A DNA stretch of 64,000 bases from Candidatus Halobonum tyrrellensis G22 (GCF_000495475.1 NZ_ASGZ01000037.1:60020-124019); one strand, 5' to 3'. Shown: positions 55,353 through 64,000, counted from the stretch's first letter. The notes: generated by a model not told the origin, from the sequence alone. Translations and numbers: made by a program.

Positions 55353-56201
55353 GTGAACCAGCCTCGGGTGCTGTTGACGAACGACGACGGCATCGACTCG
55401 CCGGGTCTCGCGGCGCTGTACGACGCGCTGCGCGCGGTCGCGGACGTGACCGCCGTCGCGCCCGCGGACGACCAGTCGGGGGTGGGCCGGTCGCGGTCGG
55501 ACGCGGTCGACGTCGACGACCACGAGTGGGGGTACGCGGTCCACGGCACGCCCGCCGACTGTGCGGCGTGGGGGCTGCGCGCGCCCGTCTTCGACGACGA
55601 GTTCGACCTCGTGGTGTCGGGCTGTAACCTCGGTCCCAACTGCGGGGAGTACCTCATCGGCCACTCGGGCACCGTGGGCGCGGCCGTCGAGGCGGCGTTC
55701 CTCGGCACCCCGGCGGTCGCCGTCTCGGCGTACCACCGCGAGGAGTTCTTCCCCCCCGACGAGGTGGGGTTCGACGCGCCCGCGGCGGTCACCCGCGATC
55801 TGGTCGACCGGCTCCCCGACTCGGGGGTGTTCCACGCCGCCGACTACCTCAACGTGAACGCGCCGATGACCGACGCGGGCGAACTCCGCGTGACCGAACC
55901 GCTCGCGGACTACTCGGTCGAGGTGCGCGAGGCGACCGCCGACGAACGCGAGGCGGGCGGCGGCGCGTGGCGCCTCGACAACGACTACTGGGCGCGGCTC
56001 GACCAGTCGGACCGCTACCCGACGCTCGAACGCGTCGGCGAGACGTACCCCGGCTGGTCCGACCGCGGCGCGGTCGTCGACGGCGACGTCAGCCTCTCGG
56101 CGATGCGCGTCCCCCAGGAGTCGGTCCACGCGCCCGCCATCGACGAACTCGTCGCGGCGTACAACGGCCACCACGCGCCCGAGACCGCCGCGGACGACTG
56201 A
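55353..56201 (+). CDS. surE: 5'/3'-nucleotidase SurE
   Basis: SurE is a divalent-metal-dependent nucleotidase acting on nucleoside monophosphates. The 282-residue sequence has the metal site LLTNDDGIDSPG near the N-terminus, APADDQSGVGRS, HGTPADCAAWGL and the second site VSGCNLGPNCGEYLIGHSGT followed by VGAAVEAAFLGTPAVAVS. Length is typical. It starts at GTG 55353; earlier in-frame starts give an Arg-rich extension. Confidence 0.95.
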   Translation: MNQPRVLLTNDDGIDSPGLAALYDALRAVADVTAVAPADDQSGVGRSRSDAVDVDDHEWGYAVHGTPADCAAWGLRAPVFDDEFDLVVSGCNLGPNCGEYLIGHSGTVGAAVEAAFLGTPAVAVSAYHREEFFPPDEVGFDAPAAVTRDLVDRLPDSGVFHAADYLNVNAPMTDAGELRVTEPLADYSVEVREATADEREAGGGAWRLDNDYWARLDQSDRYPTLERVGETYPGWSDRGAVVDGDVSLSAMRVPQESVHAPAIDELVAAYNGHHAPETAADD

Positions 56202-56212
56202 GACCCGAGAAA

Positions 56213-57469
56213 CTACGCCGCCGTCGCGTCGTCGCCGAGCACCGCGACCACGCCCGTCAGCAGGACCGCGAGCGCCATCGCGGCCGCGAGCAGGCCGAAC
56301 GCGGGGGCGAACCCGCTGGCGTCGGCGATCACGCCGACGACCGCCGGCGAGAGCGCGCCCGCGCCCATCAGGAGCGTGCGGACGACGCCGAGGCCGCCGC
56401 CCGCCACCTCGTCGGGGATGACGGCGGTGAGGTACGCCCCGCGGACGGGCCGGAAGCCGTGGCTGCCGAGACCGAACGCGACGACGACGGCGCCGAGGAC
56501 GACCGGGCCGGCGGCGCCGACGACGAGCAGACCCGCGATGCCCGCGGCCGCGAGCGCCAGCGTCGCGCCGATCACCCGGAGGTGACCCACCCGGTCGGAG
56601 AGGTCGCCCGTGACGAGTTGGACCAGGCTGACGACGAACAGCCCGCTGTACAGCAGGTTGGCCGTCTCGGTGGGGAGGTCGCCGACCGCGACCAGGAAGG
56701 AGGGAAGGAACGCGACCGCGCCGTTGTAGCCGAACGAGAAGCAGAGCGTCACGAGCACGAACAGCGCGAACCGTCGGTCGCGGAACAGCGCGAGGTACGC
56801 GCCCGCGGGCGTCCCGCCCCCGTCGGCGTCGGTCGGCGTCGGCGGCACCCGCCGGGGGACCCGCGCGAGCACGGCGGCCGCGAGACCGACGCCCGCCAGC
56901 CCGCCGGCGAGAAACAGCGCGTGCCAGTCGGCGACGTCGGTGAAGAGGACGACCGCCGCGGGCGCGGCGACGCCGCCGAACGCGCCCAGCGTGTCGAGGA
57001 CGCCGAGCGCGCGGCCCGTCCGCGCGGGGTACGTCCTCGAGAGCAGGCGGACCGCGACCGTCTTGTGCGCGCCCGTCCCCAGCCCCACGAGCACCATCCC
57101 GCCGACCAGCGCGAGGAACCCCGCGGGGACGGCGCCCGCCCACGGCAGCGCGAACACCGGCCCGCGCGGGACGGGTACGACCAGCCAGAGCGCCCCCGCG
57201 GCGGCGACCAGCCCCCCGCCGACGATGACCTTTGTCGCGCCGAGTCGGTCCGCGAGCGCGCCCGAGGGGAACTGCATCAGCGCGTAGACGGTCATCATCA
57301 CGGTGTAGGCGGTGCCGAGCAGCGCGTTCGACACGCCGAACTCCACCCCGAACCGCGGGAACAGCGGGGGGAACGCGTATCGGAGGAACTTCGCGAGGAA
57401 CCACACCAGCGCCGTGAGCGCGAGCGCGTCGTACTCGCTCAGCCGACCCAGTCGCGCGGCGACTCCCAT
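56213..57469 (-). CDS. Major facilitator superfamily transporter
   Basis: A 418-residue protein with 12 predicted helices in two halves. The first cytoplasmic loop has the MFS signature GALADRLGATKVIVGGG, and the equivalent loop in the second half is GDLSDRVGHLRVIGATL. A central loop of about 20 residues is polar (RRVPPTPTDADGGGTPAG). The TATA-like TTTTT tract 28 nt upstream supports the start at 57469. The substrate is unknown; it is convergent with surE. Confidence 0.9.
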   Translation of the reverse strand: MGVAARLGRLSEYDALALTALVWFLAKFLRYAFPPLFPRFGVEFGVSNALLGTAYTVMMTVYALMQFPSGALADRLGATKVIVGGGLVAAAGALWLVVPVPRGPVFALPWAGAVPAGFLALVGGMVLVGLGTGAHKTVAVRLLSRTYPARTGRALGVLDTLGAFGGVAAPAAVVLFTDVADWHALFLAGGLAGVGLAAAVLARVPRRVPPTPTDADGGGTPAGAYLALFRDRRFALFVLVTLCFSFGYNGAVAFLPSFLVAVGDLPTETANLLYSGLFVVSLVQLVTGDLSDRVGHLRVIGATLALAAAGIAGLLVVGAAGPVVLGAVVVAFGLGSHGFRPVRGAYLTAVIPDEVAGGGLGVVRTLLMGAGALSPAVVGVIADASGFAPAFGLLAAAMALAVLLTGVVAVLGDDATAA

Positions 57470-57629
57470 CGTCCGCCCGTCGACGCCCCCGGTGAAAAAC
57501 CGACTGAAAGGGGCGGTTCGGGCGGTGGACCACGGGCGGTGGTTCACCCGGGCGGGCGACCGGCCGCGGCGCCCGCCGCGCCGCTCGCCAGCGCGATGGG
57601 TTTACTTCTCCCCCGGTGTTCGCGAACGC

Positions 57630-58094
57630 ATGGACGAACGGACCGCGTTCCGGGCGCTGTTCGCCTACCTCCGGCGAACGGCGGGGGGGAGTCTGCGCAC
57701 GGTCGTCCGGTACGACCGCGAGAGCTACCAGGTGCTGTACGGCGCGGACGCGCTGTCGACGTACACCGACGACGAGATGGGAGCGTTCGTCGACGACTTC
57801 CGGGAGGAACACGCCGCCGACCGCCGGCGCGAGCGGATGTACGACGTGGGGTCGCTGGAGTCGACCGTGCGGCTGTTCGACGACACGGTCGTGCTCCACC
57901 TGTTGGGTGCCGACGACGTCGGCGTCGTGGTGTCGCTGTACCCCGAGGCGGCGAGCGACCTCTCGTCGTTCGTCGCCGGCTGTCACGAGCGACTGAGCGA
58001 CTGCCCAGCGTTCGCGGGACCGGACGCGGCCGACTCGCCGGCGTCGAACGGGCCGGCCGACGCGGTCGACCCCGGGCCCGGGGGGCCGGGGTAG
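57630..58094 (+). CDS. Conserved haloarchaeal protein, unknown function
   Basis: A 154-residue protein (MDERTAFRALFAYLRRTAGG) with a helical N-terminus, VVRYDRESYQVLYGADALST, and a second half ending ADDVGVVVSLYPEAASDLSS. The C-terminus is a disordered Pro/Ala/Gly tail. GTTTACTTC upstream is a likely promoter. No family is assigned; it looks like a small soluble regulator. Confidence 0.75.
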   Translation: MDERTAFRALFAYLRRTAGGSLRTVVRYDRESYQVLYGADALSTYTDDEMGAFVDDFREEHAADRRRERMYDVGSLESTVRLFDDTVVLHLLGADDVGVVVSLYPEAASDLSSFVAGCHERLSDCPAFAGPDAADSPASNGPADAVDPGPGGPG

Positions 58095-58210
58095 CTCCGG
58101 GGTGCGGCCGGCCCGGGGGCGGGCGGCGCGGGACCGACGACCGCGCGCCGCGGGCGGACCGACTCCCGCGGTTCGCAACCGGCTTATCCCGTCGCCACCG
58201 AGGTGTGTCC

Positions 58211-59224
58211 ATGCAGTCCGGCGCGGCCGACGCCCTGCCGTTGGTCGGCGACGCCCTCCTCCGAGCGGCCCGGATCGCGGTCCTCGTCGGGGTCGGGGTG
58301 TTCCTCGCCAACGTCGCCGTCGAGTTCGGCGCCGTCGAGTGGTTCGCGGGGCTCTCGCGCTATCTGACCGGGCCGGCGAACCTCCCCGACGAGGCCGGCA
58401 CCGCCGTCCTGACCACTGCGGTGTCGACGACAGCGGGCTACGGGATGCTCGCCGACTTCCGCGAGTCCGGCCGGCTCTCCGACCGCGCGACGCTGGTCGC
58501 GGTGACGATCAACACGTTCTTCGGCTTCTTCCAGCACGTGCTCACGTTCTACGTTCCGGTCCTGATCCCGGTGCTCGGCGCCCGCGTCGGCGTCATGTAC
58601 GTCGGCGCGCGGGCGGCCATCGCGGCCGCCATCACGCTGACCGGCGTGGTCGGCGGCGCGGTCCTCCTCCCGTCGCCCGAGCGCCGGGCCGACGGGACCC
58701 CGGGCGACGACCCCGCGGACCCCGAACGCGCGGACGGCGGCACGGACGACGCGGCGGACGCGGGCGACGGACCGGACGGGAGGCGGGGGAGACTCCGGGC
58801 GGCCGCCGGGTCGACGCGGTCGACCGTCCGCCGGATCGTCCCGCGGCTGGTCGTCGTCTACACGCTGGTGACGCTGGTGGTCGCGTACGTCGACCTGGAG
58901 TCGCTGTCGAGCGCCGCGGGTCCGCTCGCGGAGGTGGCGGGCCTGCCCGCGGCCGCCGTCCCCGTCGTCGTCGTGTTCGCGTTCGACACGACCGCGGGTG
59001 CGGCGACCGTCGCGCCGATGGTGGGCGGGGCGCTGACCGCCGAGGGCGCCGTGGTGACGATGCTGCTGGGCGGGATCGTCTCCTTTGCGGTGTCGACGTT
59101 CAAGCGGTCGATCCCGTTCCAGTACGGCGTCTGGGGACCCGCGTTCGGGTCGAAGGTGGTCGCGCTCAACACCGTACTGAAGGTGGTGTTCATCTCGATT
59201 GCGGTGGCGTTCTTCCTGGCGTGA
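58211..59224 (+). CDS. Nucleoside recognition (Gate) domain membrane protein
   Basis: A 337-residue membrane protein with two Gate-type blocks, NTFFGFFQHVLTFYVPVLIP and VVFAFDTTAGAATVAPMVGG, separated by an acidic, disordered loop of about 50 residues (ADGTPGDDPADPERADGGTD). About eight helices are predicted. Gate-domain proteins are related to concentrative nucleoside transporters, but the substrate here is unknown. Confidence 0.82.
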   Translation: MQSGAADALPLVGDALLRAARIAVLVGVGVFLANVAVEFGAVEWFAGLSRYLTGPANLPDEAGTAVLTTAVSTTAGYGMLADFRESGRLSDRATLVAVTINTFFGFFQHVLTFYVPVLIPVLGARVGVMYVGARAAIAAAITLTGVVGGAVLLPSPERRADGTPGDDPADPERADGGTDDAADAGDGPDGRRGRLRAAAGSTRSTVRRIVPRLVVVYTLVTLVVAYVDLESLSSAAGPLAEVAGLPAAAVPVVVVFAFDTTAGAATVAPMVGGALTAEGAVVTMLLGGIVSFAVSTFKRSIPFQYGVWGPAFGSKVVALNTVLKVVFISIAVAFFLA

Positions 59225-59336
59225 CCGACGCGGGCGACGGAACGATGCGGGTAACAGAATGGCGCGGGCGACGGAACGGCACGAGAAACGGAACGGCGGG
59301 GCCGACGCGAGCGCGGCGTCGGACTCCCCGGCGGCC

Positions 59337-60203
59337 CTACCGCGTCTCCAGTTCCCGTTCGAGGTCGCGCAGCCGTTCGACGCGGTTCTCGGTGCTGGGG
59401 TGGGTGCTGAACAGTTTGCCGATGAACCCGCTGCGGATCGGGATGACGAAGAACGCGTTCATCTCGGAGGTCTCCCGGAGGTCGTCCTGGGGCACGCGGT
59501 CCATCCCGCTGTCGATGGTCACGAGCGCGGACGCGAGCGCGCCGGGTTTACCCGTGATCGCCGCCCCGCCGCGGTCGGCGGCGTACTCGCGGTAGCGCGA
59601 GAGCGCGCGGATCAGGAAGAAGGAGACGACCCAGACCACGAGCGACGCCGCGATGGCGACGAGCACGCCGCCGTTGTTGCGGTCGCGGCCGCCGCCGAAG
59701 AACGCGCCCCAGCGGACGACCATGAACGCGATGGTCGAGAGGAACGACGCGATGGTCATCACCATCACGTCGCGGTTCTTCACGTGCGCGAGTTCGTGTG
59801 CGAGCACGCCCTCCAACTCCTCGTCGTCGAGGGTGCGGAGCAGGCCCGTCGTGACACAGACCGCGGCGCTCTTCTGCGAGCGGCCGGTCGCGAACGCGTT
59901 CGGCATCCGCTGGTCGGCGACCGCGACTTTCGGCTTCGGGAGGTCCGCCTGCTGACAGAGGCGGGTGATCTTCCGGTGCAACTCGGGGTACTCCTCCTCG
60001 CTCACCTCCGTTGCGCCCATCGAGTAGAGCGCGAGTTTGTCGCTGAAGAAGAACTGCGCGAGCAGGAACGGGACCATGAGGATCAGGAACCCGCTGTAGC
60101 TCGTCTGCGACATGATCGCCGCGAAGACGACGTAGAGGGCGAACAGGAGGAACATCGTGAGGAACATGCGGCCCCGCAGGCCCCAGTCCGTCTTCCACTG
60201 CAT
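59337..60203 (-). CDS. htpX: Zinc metalloprotease HtpX
   Basis: A 288-residue membrane protease that degrades misfolded membrane proteins. It has two N-terminal helices, then VADQRMPNAFATGR, the zinc motif HELAH (136-140), a second pair of helices and the third ligand region ALSRYREYAADRGGA. The C-terminus (FSTHPSTENRVERL) is conserved. TTTAAC about 28 nt upstream supports the start. It is divergent from the phosphate transporter. Confidence 0.95.
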   Translation of the reverse strand: MQWKTDWGLRGRMFLTMFLLFALYVVFAAIMSQTSYSGFLILMVPFLLAQFFFSDKLALYSMGATEVSEEEYPELHRKITRLCQQADLPKPKVAVADQRMPNAFATGRSQKSAAVCVTTGLLRTLDDEELEGVLAHELAHVKNRDVMVMTIASFLSTIAFMVVRWGAFFGGGRDRNNGGVLVAIAASLVVWVVSFFLIRALSRYREYAADRGGAAITGKPGALASALVTIDSGMDRVPQDDLRETSEMNAFFVIPIRSGFIGKLFSTHPSTENRVERLRDLERELETR

Positions 60204-60283
60204 GGGTCGTCCTACTCGCCTGGCGGGTTAAACGCTGTCGTGACACGCGGTCCCGGAACCGGGATCCGTCGTCGGACGAGGGA

Positions 60284-60289
60284 CTTATT
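60284..60289 (+). promoter_or_regulatory. CTTATT box of the phosphate transporter gene
   Basis: CTTATT is centred about 26 nt upstream of GTG 60313. The ATG at 60292 lies only 5 nt after the box, too close for a transcript that includes it. Confidence 0.5.
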
Positions 60290-60312
60290 CGATGGGGAGT
60301 TTCAGTCCCGGT

Positions 60313-61482
60313 GTGGTCGCTACACTCCTCCTCGTCGGTCTCGGGGTCGCGGTGTTCGTCGGGTTCAACATCGGTGGCTCCTCGACGGGCGTCGCGTTCG
60401 GCCCGGCGGTCGGGAGCGGCCTGCTGTCGAAACTCGCGGCGGCGGCGCTGATGACCGGGTTCGCGTTCGCGGGCGCGTGGACGGTCGGCCGCGGCGTCAT
60501 CGAGACGATGGGCGGCCGGATCGTCCCCTCCTCGGAGTTCACGCTGGTCGCGAGCGTCGGCGTCCTCTTCTTCGTCGGTCTCGCGCTGCTCATCTCCAAC
60601 ACGTTCGGCGTCCCCGCCTCGACGTCGATGACCGCGGTGGGCGCCATCGCGGGGCTGGGGGCGGCGACGAACTCGCTCAACTCCGAGGTGATGCTCCGGA
60701 TCGTCGGGTGGTGGCTCGTCTCGCCCGTCATCGCCTTCTGGGTGTGTGCGATGATCGGCCGGTACCTCTACCCGTATCTCGACGCCGCCTTCCCCATCGA
60801 CCGCACCGCGGGCGGCGTCGTCGACGTGGCGGTCGACGGCGGCGTCCCCCGGATCAGCCGCGCGCCGAACACGTCGCGGAGCGAACTGCTCGGGACGGTG
60901 CTCGTCGTCGCCATCGCCTGCTACATGGCGTTCTCCGCGGGCGCGTCCAACGCCGCCAACGCCGTCGCGCCGCTGGTGGGCAGCCCCGAAGCCAACCTCT
61001 CGGCGGACCTGGGGATCGTCATCGCGTCGGGAGCGATCGGTCTCGGCGCGTTCACCATCGCCCGGCGCACGCTCGATACGGTCGGCAACGACCTGACCGA
61101 CCTGCCGTTGCTCGCGGCGCTGATCGTCGAACTCGTCTCCGCGAGCCTGATCGCGTTCCTCTCGTACATCGACATCCCCGCGTCGCTCGCCGTCTCCGCG
61201 ACGATGTGTATCGTCGGTCTCGGCTGGGGGCGCGCCACCCGGACGACGAGCGTCGGCGACGCCGTCCACGGCGAGCGCCCGGAGGTGTCGGTGAACGCCC
61301 TCGCCGCCGAGGGCGAAGCCGACGGGTCGGTGCCGGACGTCGGCGAGGAGGAGGAGGACGAACTGCTCGCGGACGACCTGTTCAACCCCGGCACCACCGG
61401 CCGGGTCATCTTCTTCTGGATGCTCACCCCGTCGCTGTCGTTCGCGGCCTCCTACGCGCTGTTCTCGCTCGCGCCGGTGTGA
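60313..61482 (+). CDS. Inorganic phosphate transporter, PiT family
   Basis: A low-affinity phosphate:cation symporter, 389 residues from GTG 60313 (396 from ATG 60292). The PiT repeat signature occurs twice: VGFNIGGSSTGVAFGPAVGS near the N-terminus and MAFSAGASNAANAVAPLVGS in the second half. NTFGVPASTSMTAVGAIAGL is also conserved. A cytoplasmic acidic loop (VPDVGEEEEDELLADDLFNP) precedes the last helix. The start is moved from the usual ATG because of the promoter box; both are possible. Confidence 0.92.
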   Translation: MVATLLLVGLGVAVFVGFNIGGSSTGVAFGPAVGSGLLSKLAAAALMTGFAFAGAWTVGRGVIETMGGRIVPSSEFTLVASVGVLFFVGLALLISNTFGVPASTSMTAVGAIAGLGAATNSLNSEVMLRIVGWWLVSPVIAFWVCAMIGRYLYPYLDAAFPIDRTAGGVVDVAVDGGVPRISRAPNTSRSELLGTVLVVAIACYMAFSAGASNAANAVAPLVGSPEANLSADLGIVIASGAIGLGAFTIARRTLDTVGNDLTDLPLLAALIVELVSASLIAFLSYIDIPASLAVSATMCIVGLGWGRATRTTSVGDAVHGERPEVSVNALAAEGEADGSVPDVGEEEEDELLADDLFNPGTTGRVIFFWMLTPSLSFAASYALFSLAPV

Positions 61483-61684
61483 GTCACACCCGCGTCTCCG
61501 GGGTCGACCCCGGCCGAACGTGGGGACCCGCCCGGCGGGGTACCGACCCGGTCGCGACCCTCGGAGCGGCCGATCTCGGGGACGTGAAACGCCGTTTTGG
61601 CGGGCCTAAAGAGCTTGTGGCGCCGAATTCATCCGGATCGAGATAGCAACATCTAATGGGGCGGCATCCGAAGTCGAAGACGAG

Positions 61685-62074
61685 ATGCCCACGGTCGAAT
61701 ACCTAAACTACGAAGTACTCGACGACCACGGCTGGTCGATGGACGACGACGACCTCTTCGGCGAGGCGGCCGACGCCGACCTTGACGCGGAGGACTACGG
61801 CACCCTCGACGTGAACGAGGGCGAGTACATCCTCGAAGCCGCCGAGGCGCAGGGGTACGACTGGCCGTTCTCCTGCCGCGCCGGCGCGTGCGCGAACTGC
61901 GCAGCCATCCTCAAGGAGGGTGGGATCGACATGGACATGCAGCAGATCCTCTCGGACGAGGAGGTCGAGGAGAAGAACGTCCGGCTGACCTGCATCGGGT
62001 CGCCGACGGCCGACGAGGTCAAGATCGTCTACAACGCGAAGCACCTCGACTACCTCCAGAACCGCGTCATTTAG
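61685..62074 (+). CDS. fer: 2Fe-2S ferredoxin, haloarchaeal plant-type
   Basis: The main soluble electron carrier of haloarchaea, used by pyruvate and 2-oxoglutarate ferredoxin oxidoreductases. The 129 residues have the four cluster cysteines C64, C69 and C72 (CRAGACANC) and C103 (LTCIGSP). The acidic insertion near the N-terminus ([20 protein letters not shown]) is the hallmark of halophilic ferredoxin. The length is typical. It is a single-gene unit followed by hairpins. Confidence 0.97.
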   Translation: MPTVEYLNYEVLDDHGWSMDDDDLFGEAADADLDAEDYGTLDVNEGEYILEAAEAQGYDWPFSCRAGACANCAAILKEGGIDMDMQQILSDEEVEEKNVRLTCIGSPTADEVKIVYNAKHLDYLQNRVI

Positions 62075-62079
62075 ACCGC

Positions 62080-62109
62080 AGTGTACGACGCTCGTTAGAC
62101 GAGCGCACT
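62080..62109. repeat. Hairpin downstream of ferredoxin
   Basis: CGCTCG pairs with CGAGCG around TTAGA, extended by AGTG/CACT across a small bulge. It could help end or stabilise the ferredoxin transcript. No T-run follows. Confidence 0.45.
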
Positions 62110-62150
62110 GTCACACGGGATCGTACTCATATGATCCCTCGAATGTTCGG

Positions 62151-62176
62151 CAGACAGCGGCTTTGCTGTCTGTTTT
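62151..62176 (+). terminator. Possible intrinsic-type terminator
   Basis: CAGACAGC pairs with GCTGTCTG around GGCTTT, followed directly by TTTT. It lies 77 bp after ferredoxin. A further inverted repeat GGGATC/GATCCC is at 62117-62138. Confidence 0.5.
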
Positions 62177-62287
62177 CCTCGGCAACCTGACCGCGGTCAG
62201 AATCGCGTATCGTCTTCGACGGAGCGATTCCGATCTAGGGACCATCCAGTTCGAGCGCGCGCGAATCGACGCAGGTTCCCCGTGTCG

Positions 62288-62629
62288 TCACAACCAGTTT
62301 CCGCTGACGTATTCGAGGGTGACGTCGGACTGTTCGAGGTACTGTGTCATCTCATGGACGATGTCTCCGACCTCGCGCGCGGACAGCGTCTGCTCTCTCT
62401 GGTAGAGGACCCCGACCATGTGCTCGATCTCCAGTTCGGTGAAGAAATCGTCGTCTTGCGTGAGAACTATCCGGTCGTGTTCGCGGGCGTACCGAGCTAT
62501 CGCTTCGTCCTCGGCACCGAGTCCGAGTTCCGCGACCTCGTCGAGTCGTTCGACATCGTGGTCGAGCTTTCGGAGGTAGTTGACCGTCGCACGCTCGACG
62601 TTCTCGTCCGCGAGGATACGGTACGCCAT
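62288..62629 (-). CDS. PIN-like DUF5615 family protein, probable toxin
   Basis: A 113-residue protein (MAYRILADENVERATVNYLR) with the acidic PIN-type pattern: ADEN at the N-terminus, AEDEAIARYAREHDRIVLTQ then DDDFFTELE. DUF5615 proteins are predicted RNases of toxin-antitoxin pairs. Its start shares one base with the stop of the DUF433 gene. A target RNA cannot be predicted. Confidence 0.88.
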   Translation of the reverse strand: MAYRILADENVERATVNYLRKLDHDVERLDEVAELGLGAEDEAIARYAREHDRIVLTQDDDFFTELEIEHMVGVLYQREQTLSAREVGDIVHEMTQYLEQSDVTLEYVSGNWL

Positions 62630-62910
62630 CAGCCGCGGATGTCGTCCGGATCGGTCGTCAGGTGTTCGTGATCCTCGATAGCAGCCTCACGCTGCCGTTC
62701 GACAGCTCGCATCTCCTCTGGATGGTCGTGGTAGTATGTGAGCGCCCGGTACACATCGGCCACGTCGACGTCGTGACGATCCGCAACCGTCCGTGGGTCT
62801 AGACCACGACTCTCGACCTGCGTTTTGATGAATTGAACCGTGATTCGCCGGCCTTCGAGGTGTGGCTCGTCGTGTAGTTCCTGCACAATTCGCCGCGTCA
62901 CCTGACTCAT
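62629..62910 (-). CDS. DUF433 family protein, probable antitoxin
   Basis: A 93-residue protein with the DUF433 core: GRRITVQFIKTQVESRGLDP, a helix-turn-helix-like DPRTVADRHDVDVADVYRAL, and TYYHDHPEEMRAVERQREAA. DUF433 partners usually neutralise DUF5615-type toxins and repress the operon. It is upstream of the toxin, as expected. Confidence 0.88.
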   Translation of the reverse strand: MSQVTRRIVQELHDEPHLEGRRITVQFIKTQVESRGLDPRTVADRHDVDVADVYRALTYYHDHPEEMRAVERQREAAIEDHEHLTTDPDDIRG

Positions 62911-63100
62911 ACACTCTCTTCGCCGCCGTTGTACTTGAATATCAGGACGACTGGACTGCAGCCAGTCCCGCGTCGTCTAAGGGTTCGACGTGGCCGGGCG
63001 GCCGGTCCCGCCCAGCACCGCGCGTACCGTTCCCGATTCTTCGGCGCTCACGGACGTCGAGACGCGCGGCCGTCGATCCGGGTTCGCTACCGGCTCGCGG

Positions 63101-63658
63101 TCAGCGCCGGAGGTCCAGCCCCGTCACCTCGTCGCGGAACGCGCTGCGGTCGTCGGTCGCGCTCGCCCACGCGTCGGTGTCGAGGACGGGCGTCGCGGCC
63201 CGCTTCCGGTCGAACCCCTCGTCGAACACCTTCATGTACACCTCGCCGACGAACACCGTCGCCCTGTTGAGGTGGCCGGCGACGACCGACCCGTCCGGGC
63301 GGGCGAGCACCGCGTGGGTGTGCGCGTAGCGGACGGGGTCGCCGTCGGTCCCCACGGCCGCGACGTTGCCGATACAGGAGGCGACCTCCATCGGTTCGTC
63401 GACGTACGTCGGCCCGTACTGGAGGTCCTCCTGGTCGTAGAACCACACCTCCGCGTCCCGCACGCCGCCGACGGCGGTGAACCACGCGCCGTCGGCGCCG
63501 ACCGCCTCGGCGACGGTCTCGATCTCCGCCCGCCAGTCCTCACCCGCCTGGAGCGTCGCCACGTACTCGGCGGCGGTGTCGACCTCCCGCACCTGCACTC
63601 CCTCGTTCGACGCGCCCGTCGCGTTCGCTATCGTGTCGTTCGGCTGACTCTGCGTCAC
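63101..63658 (-). CDS. PPC (DUF296) domain DNA-binding-type protein
   Basis: A 185-residue protein with the PPC domain: EYVATLQAGEDWRAEIETVA, AWFTAVGGVRDAEVWFYDQE, the histidine-containing VRYAHTHAVLARPDGSVVAGH and YMKVFDEGF. In plants PPC proteins bind AT-rich DNA; archaeal relatives are poorly known. It starts at GTG 63658 with TATAATTAAATT about 28 nt upstream. An alternative GTG start lies at about residue 22, where most family members begin. Confidence 0.88.
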   Translation of the reverse strand: MTQSQPNDTIANATGASNEGVQVREVDTAAEYVATLQAGEDWRAEIETVAEAVGADGAWFTAVGGVRDAEVWFYDQEDLQYGPTYVDEPMEVASCIGNVAAVGTDGDPVRYAHTHAVLARPDGSVVAGHLNRATVFVGEVYMKVFDEGFDRKRAATPVLDTDAWASATDDRSAFRDEVTGLDLRR

Positions 63659-63680
63659 GCTCGCATCTGTGGAGTATCCG

Positions 63681-63692
63681 AATTTAATTATA
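63681..63692 (-). promoter_or_regulatory. TATA box of the PPC-domain gene
   Basis: On the minus strand GTATAATTAAAT is centred about 28 nt upstream of the GTG at 63658, one of the most AT-rich promoters in the window. It favours the longer protein. Confidence 0.6.
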
Positions 63693-64000
63693 CGTTAACT
63701 TCACACCACGAAGTGTTAGATTGGTACGCGAGTAGTGTGTACGATCCGGTACAACCCGGTGTGTCGCGGGACCGCTCGGCGGGTGGAGCCGCCGGGAGTC
63801 ACCGCCTCCGGTTATCAGCAGTCGCGAACCGGAGCTGAAGCGTTATCCCGTCGGCCCGCGTTCGCCGACGTGACACTCCCGACCATGCGCACGACGCTCC
63901 CCCGCCGCGCCCGGACGCCCGGACCGGGCGCCCCGAGACGCACCGGTCCCGCCACCGACCCCGGCGCCCGACGCCGGGGCGCGGCGTCGCCGACCCGCCC
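63693..64000. other. Terminal region with no certain gene
   Basis: From the PPC promoter to the window edge no believable gene is seen. CGTTATCC at about 63841-63848 is 26 nt upstream of a GTG at 63870, which opens a frame to the edge (MTLPTMRTTLPRRARTPGPG), but that sequence is Arg/Pro-rich. It might be the start of a gene continuing outside the window. Confidence 0.4.

Noticed and set aside
55967..58200. Long plus-strand frame before the nucleoside-recognition gene
   Set aside because: It is the open upstream extension of the gene at 58211 through surE and antisense to the MFS gene; the residues are Arg/Glu-rich shadow sequence.
63870..64000. Open frame running off the right edge
   Set aside because: A promoter-like box lies 26 nt upstream, but the translation is Arg/Pro-rich; not enough sequence to decide.

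Overview
This window is chromosomal DNA from a halophilic archaeon (class Halobacteria). The evidence is an archaeal 16S-tRNA-Ala-23S-5S operon, very GC-rich coding DNA, acidic proteins, a plant-type haloarchaeal 2Fe-2S ferredoxin, MC1 chromatin protein, archaeal PurO, Hel308, Cgi121 and EndA, and promoters in which an AT-rich box lies about 26 nt upstream of a leaderless start codon. The gene set suggests the Haloferacales-like branch, but genus is not decided here.

Layout. 1-8 kb: the end of uvrB, a MATE exporter, lipoyl synthase, and a 2-oxoacid dehydrogenase operon (E1a-E1b-E2) with no E3 gene beside it. 8-17 kb: purO, small hypothetical genes, tRNA-Gln(CTG), cgi121-hel308, and pheS-pheT with unusual low-complexity insertions. 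17-34 kb: an FAD oxidoreductase, an ornithine cyclodeaminase-like enzyme, endA-trpS, a zinc-finger protein, a HAD phosphatase, a second Hel308/Ski2-type helicase, an SDR, valS, pyrD, an AbrB-like regulator and MC1. 34-40.4 kb: the rRNA operon with tandem promoter units, two long processing stems, a bacterial-looking hairpin/T-tract terminator, one inserted small gene and tRNA-Cys(GCA). 40.4-43.8 kb: queC, a frameshifted and truncated CNNM/CBS transporter pseudogene, and two small conserved genes.

43.9-49.5 kb is the most interesting metabolic block: an enolase-superfamily acid-sugar dehydratase, a LarA-like (DUF2088) protein, a fumarylacetoacetase-family hydrolase, an SDR and a D-2-hydroxyacid dehydrogenase. 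Together they could form a diketo-hydrolase sugar-acid route that releases pyruvate plus a 2-hydroxyacid, followed by racemisation and oxidation of that hydroxyacid. This is inference from families and adjacency. 49.6-51.3 kb holds a sequon-rich surface protein, hairpins, and several partial copies of the 3' end of an intron-containing tRNA-Arg(TCT), which look like old integration scars. 51.4-64 kb: UPF0200/UPF0201, a DUF2391/TIGR02588-like pair, two MgtE half-proteins, surE, an MFS transporter, a nucleoside-recognition protein, htpX, a PiT phosphate transporter, ferredoxin, a DUF433/DUF5615 toxin-antitoxin-like pair and a PPC-domain protein.

Most of the window is ordinary housekeeping chromosome. 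Signs of decay or mobility are limited to the CNNM/CBS pseudogene, the tRNA-Arg fragment array, the DUF5518-like remnant and the toxin-antitoxin-like pair. No complete insertion sequence, integrase, CRISPR array or replication origin was seen.
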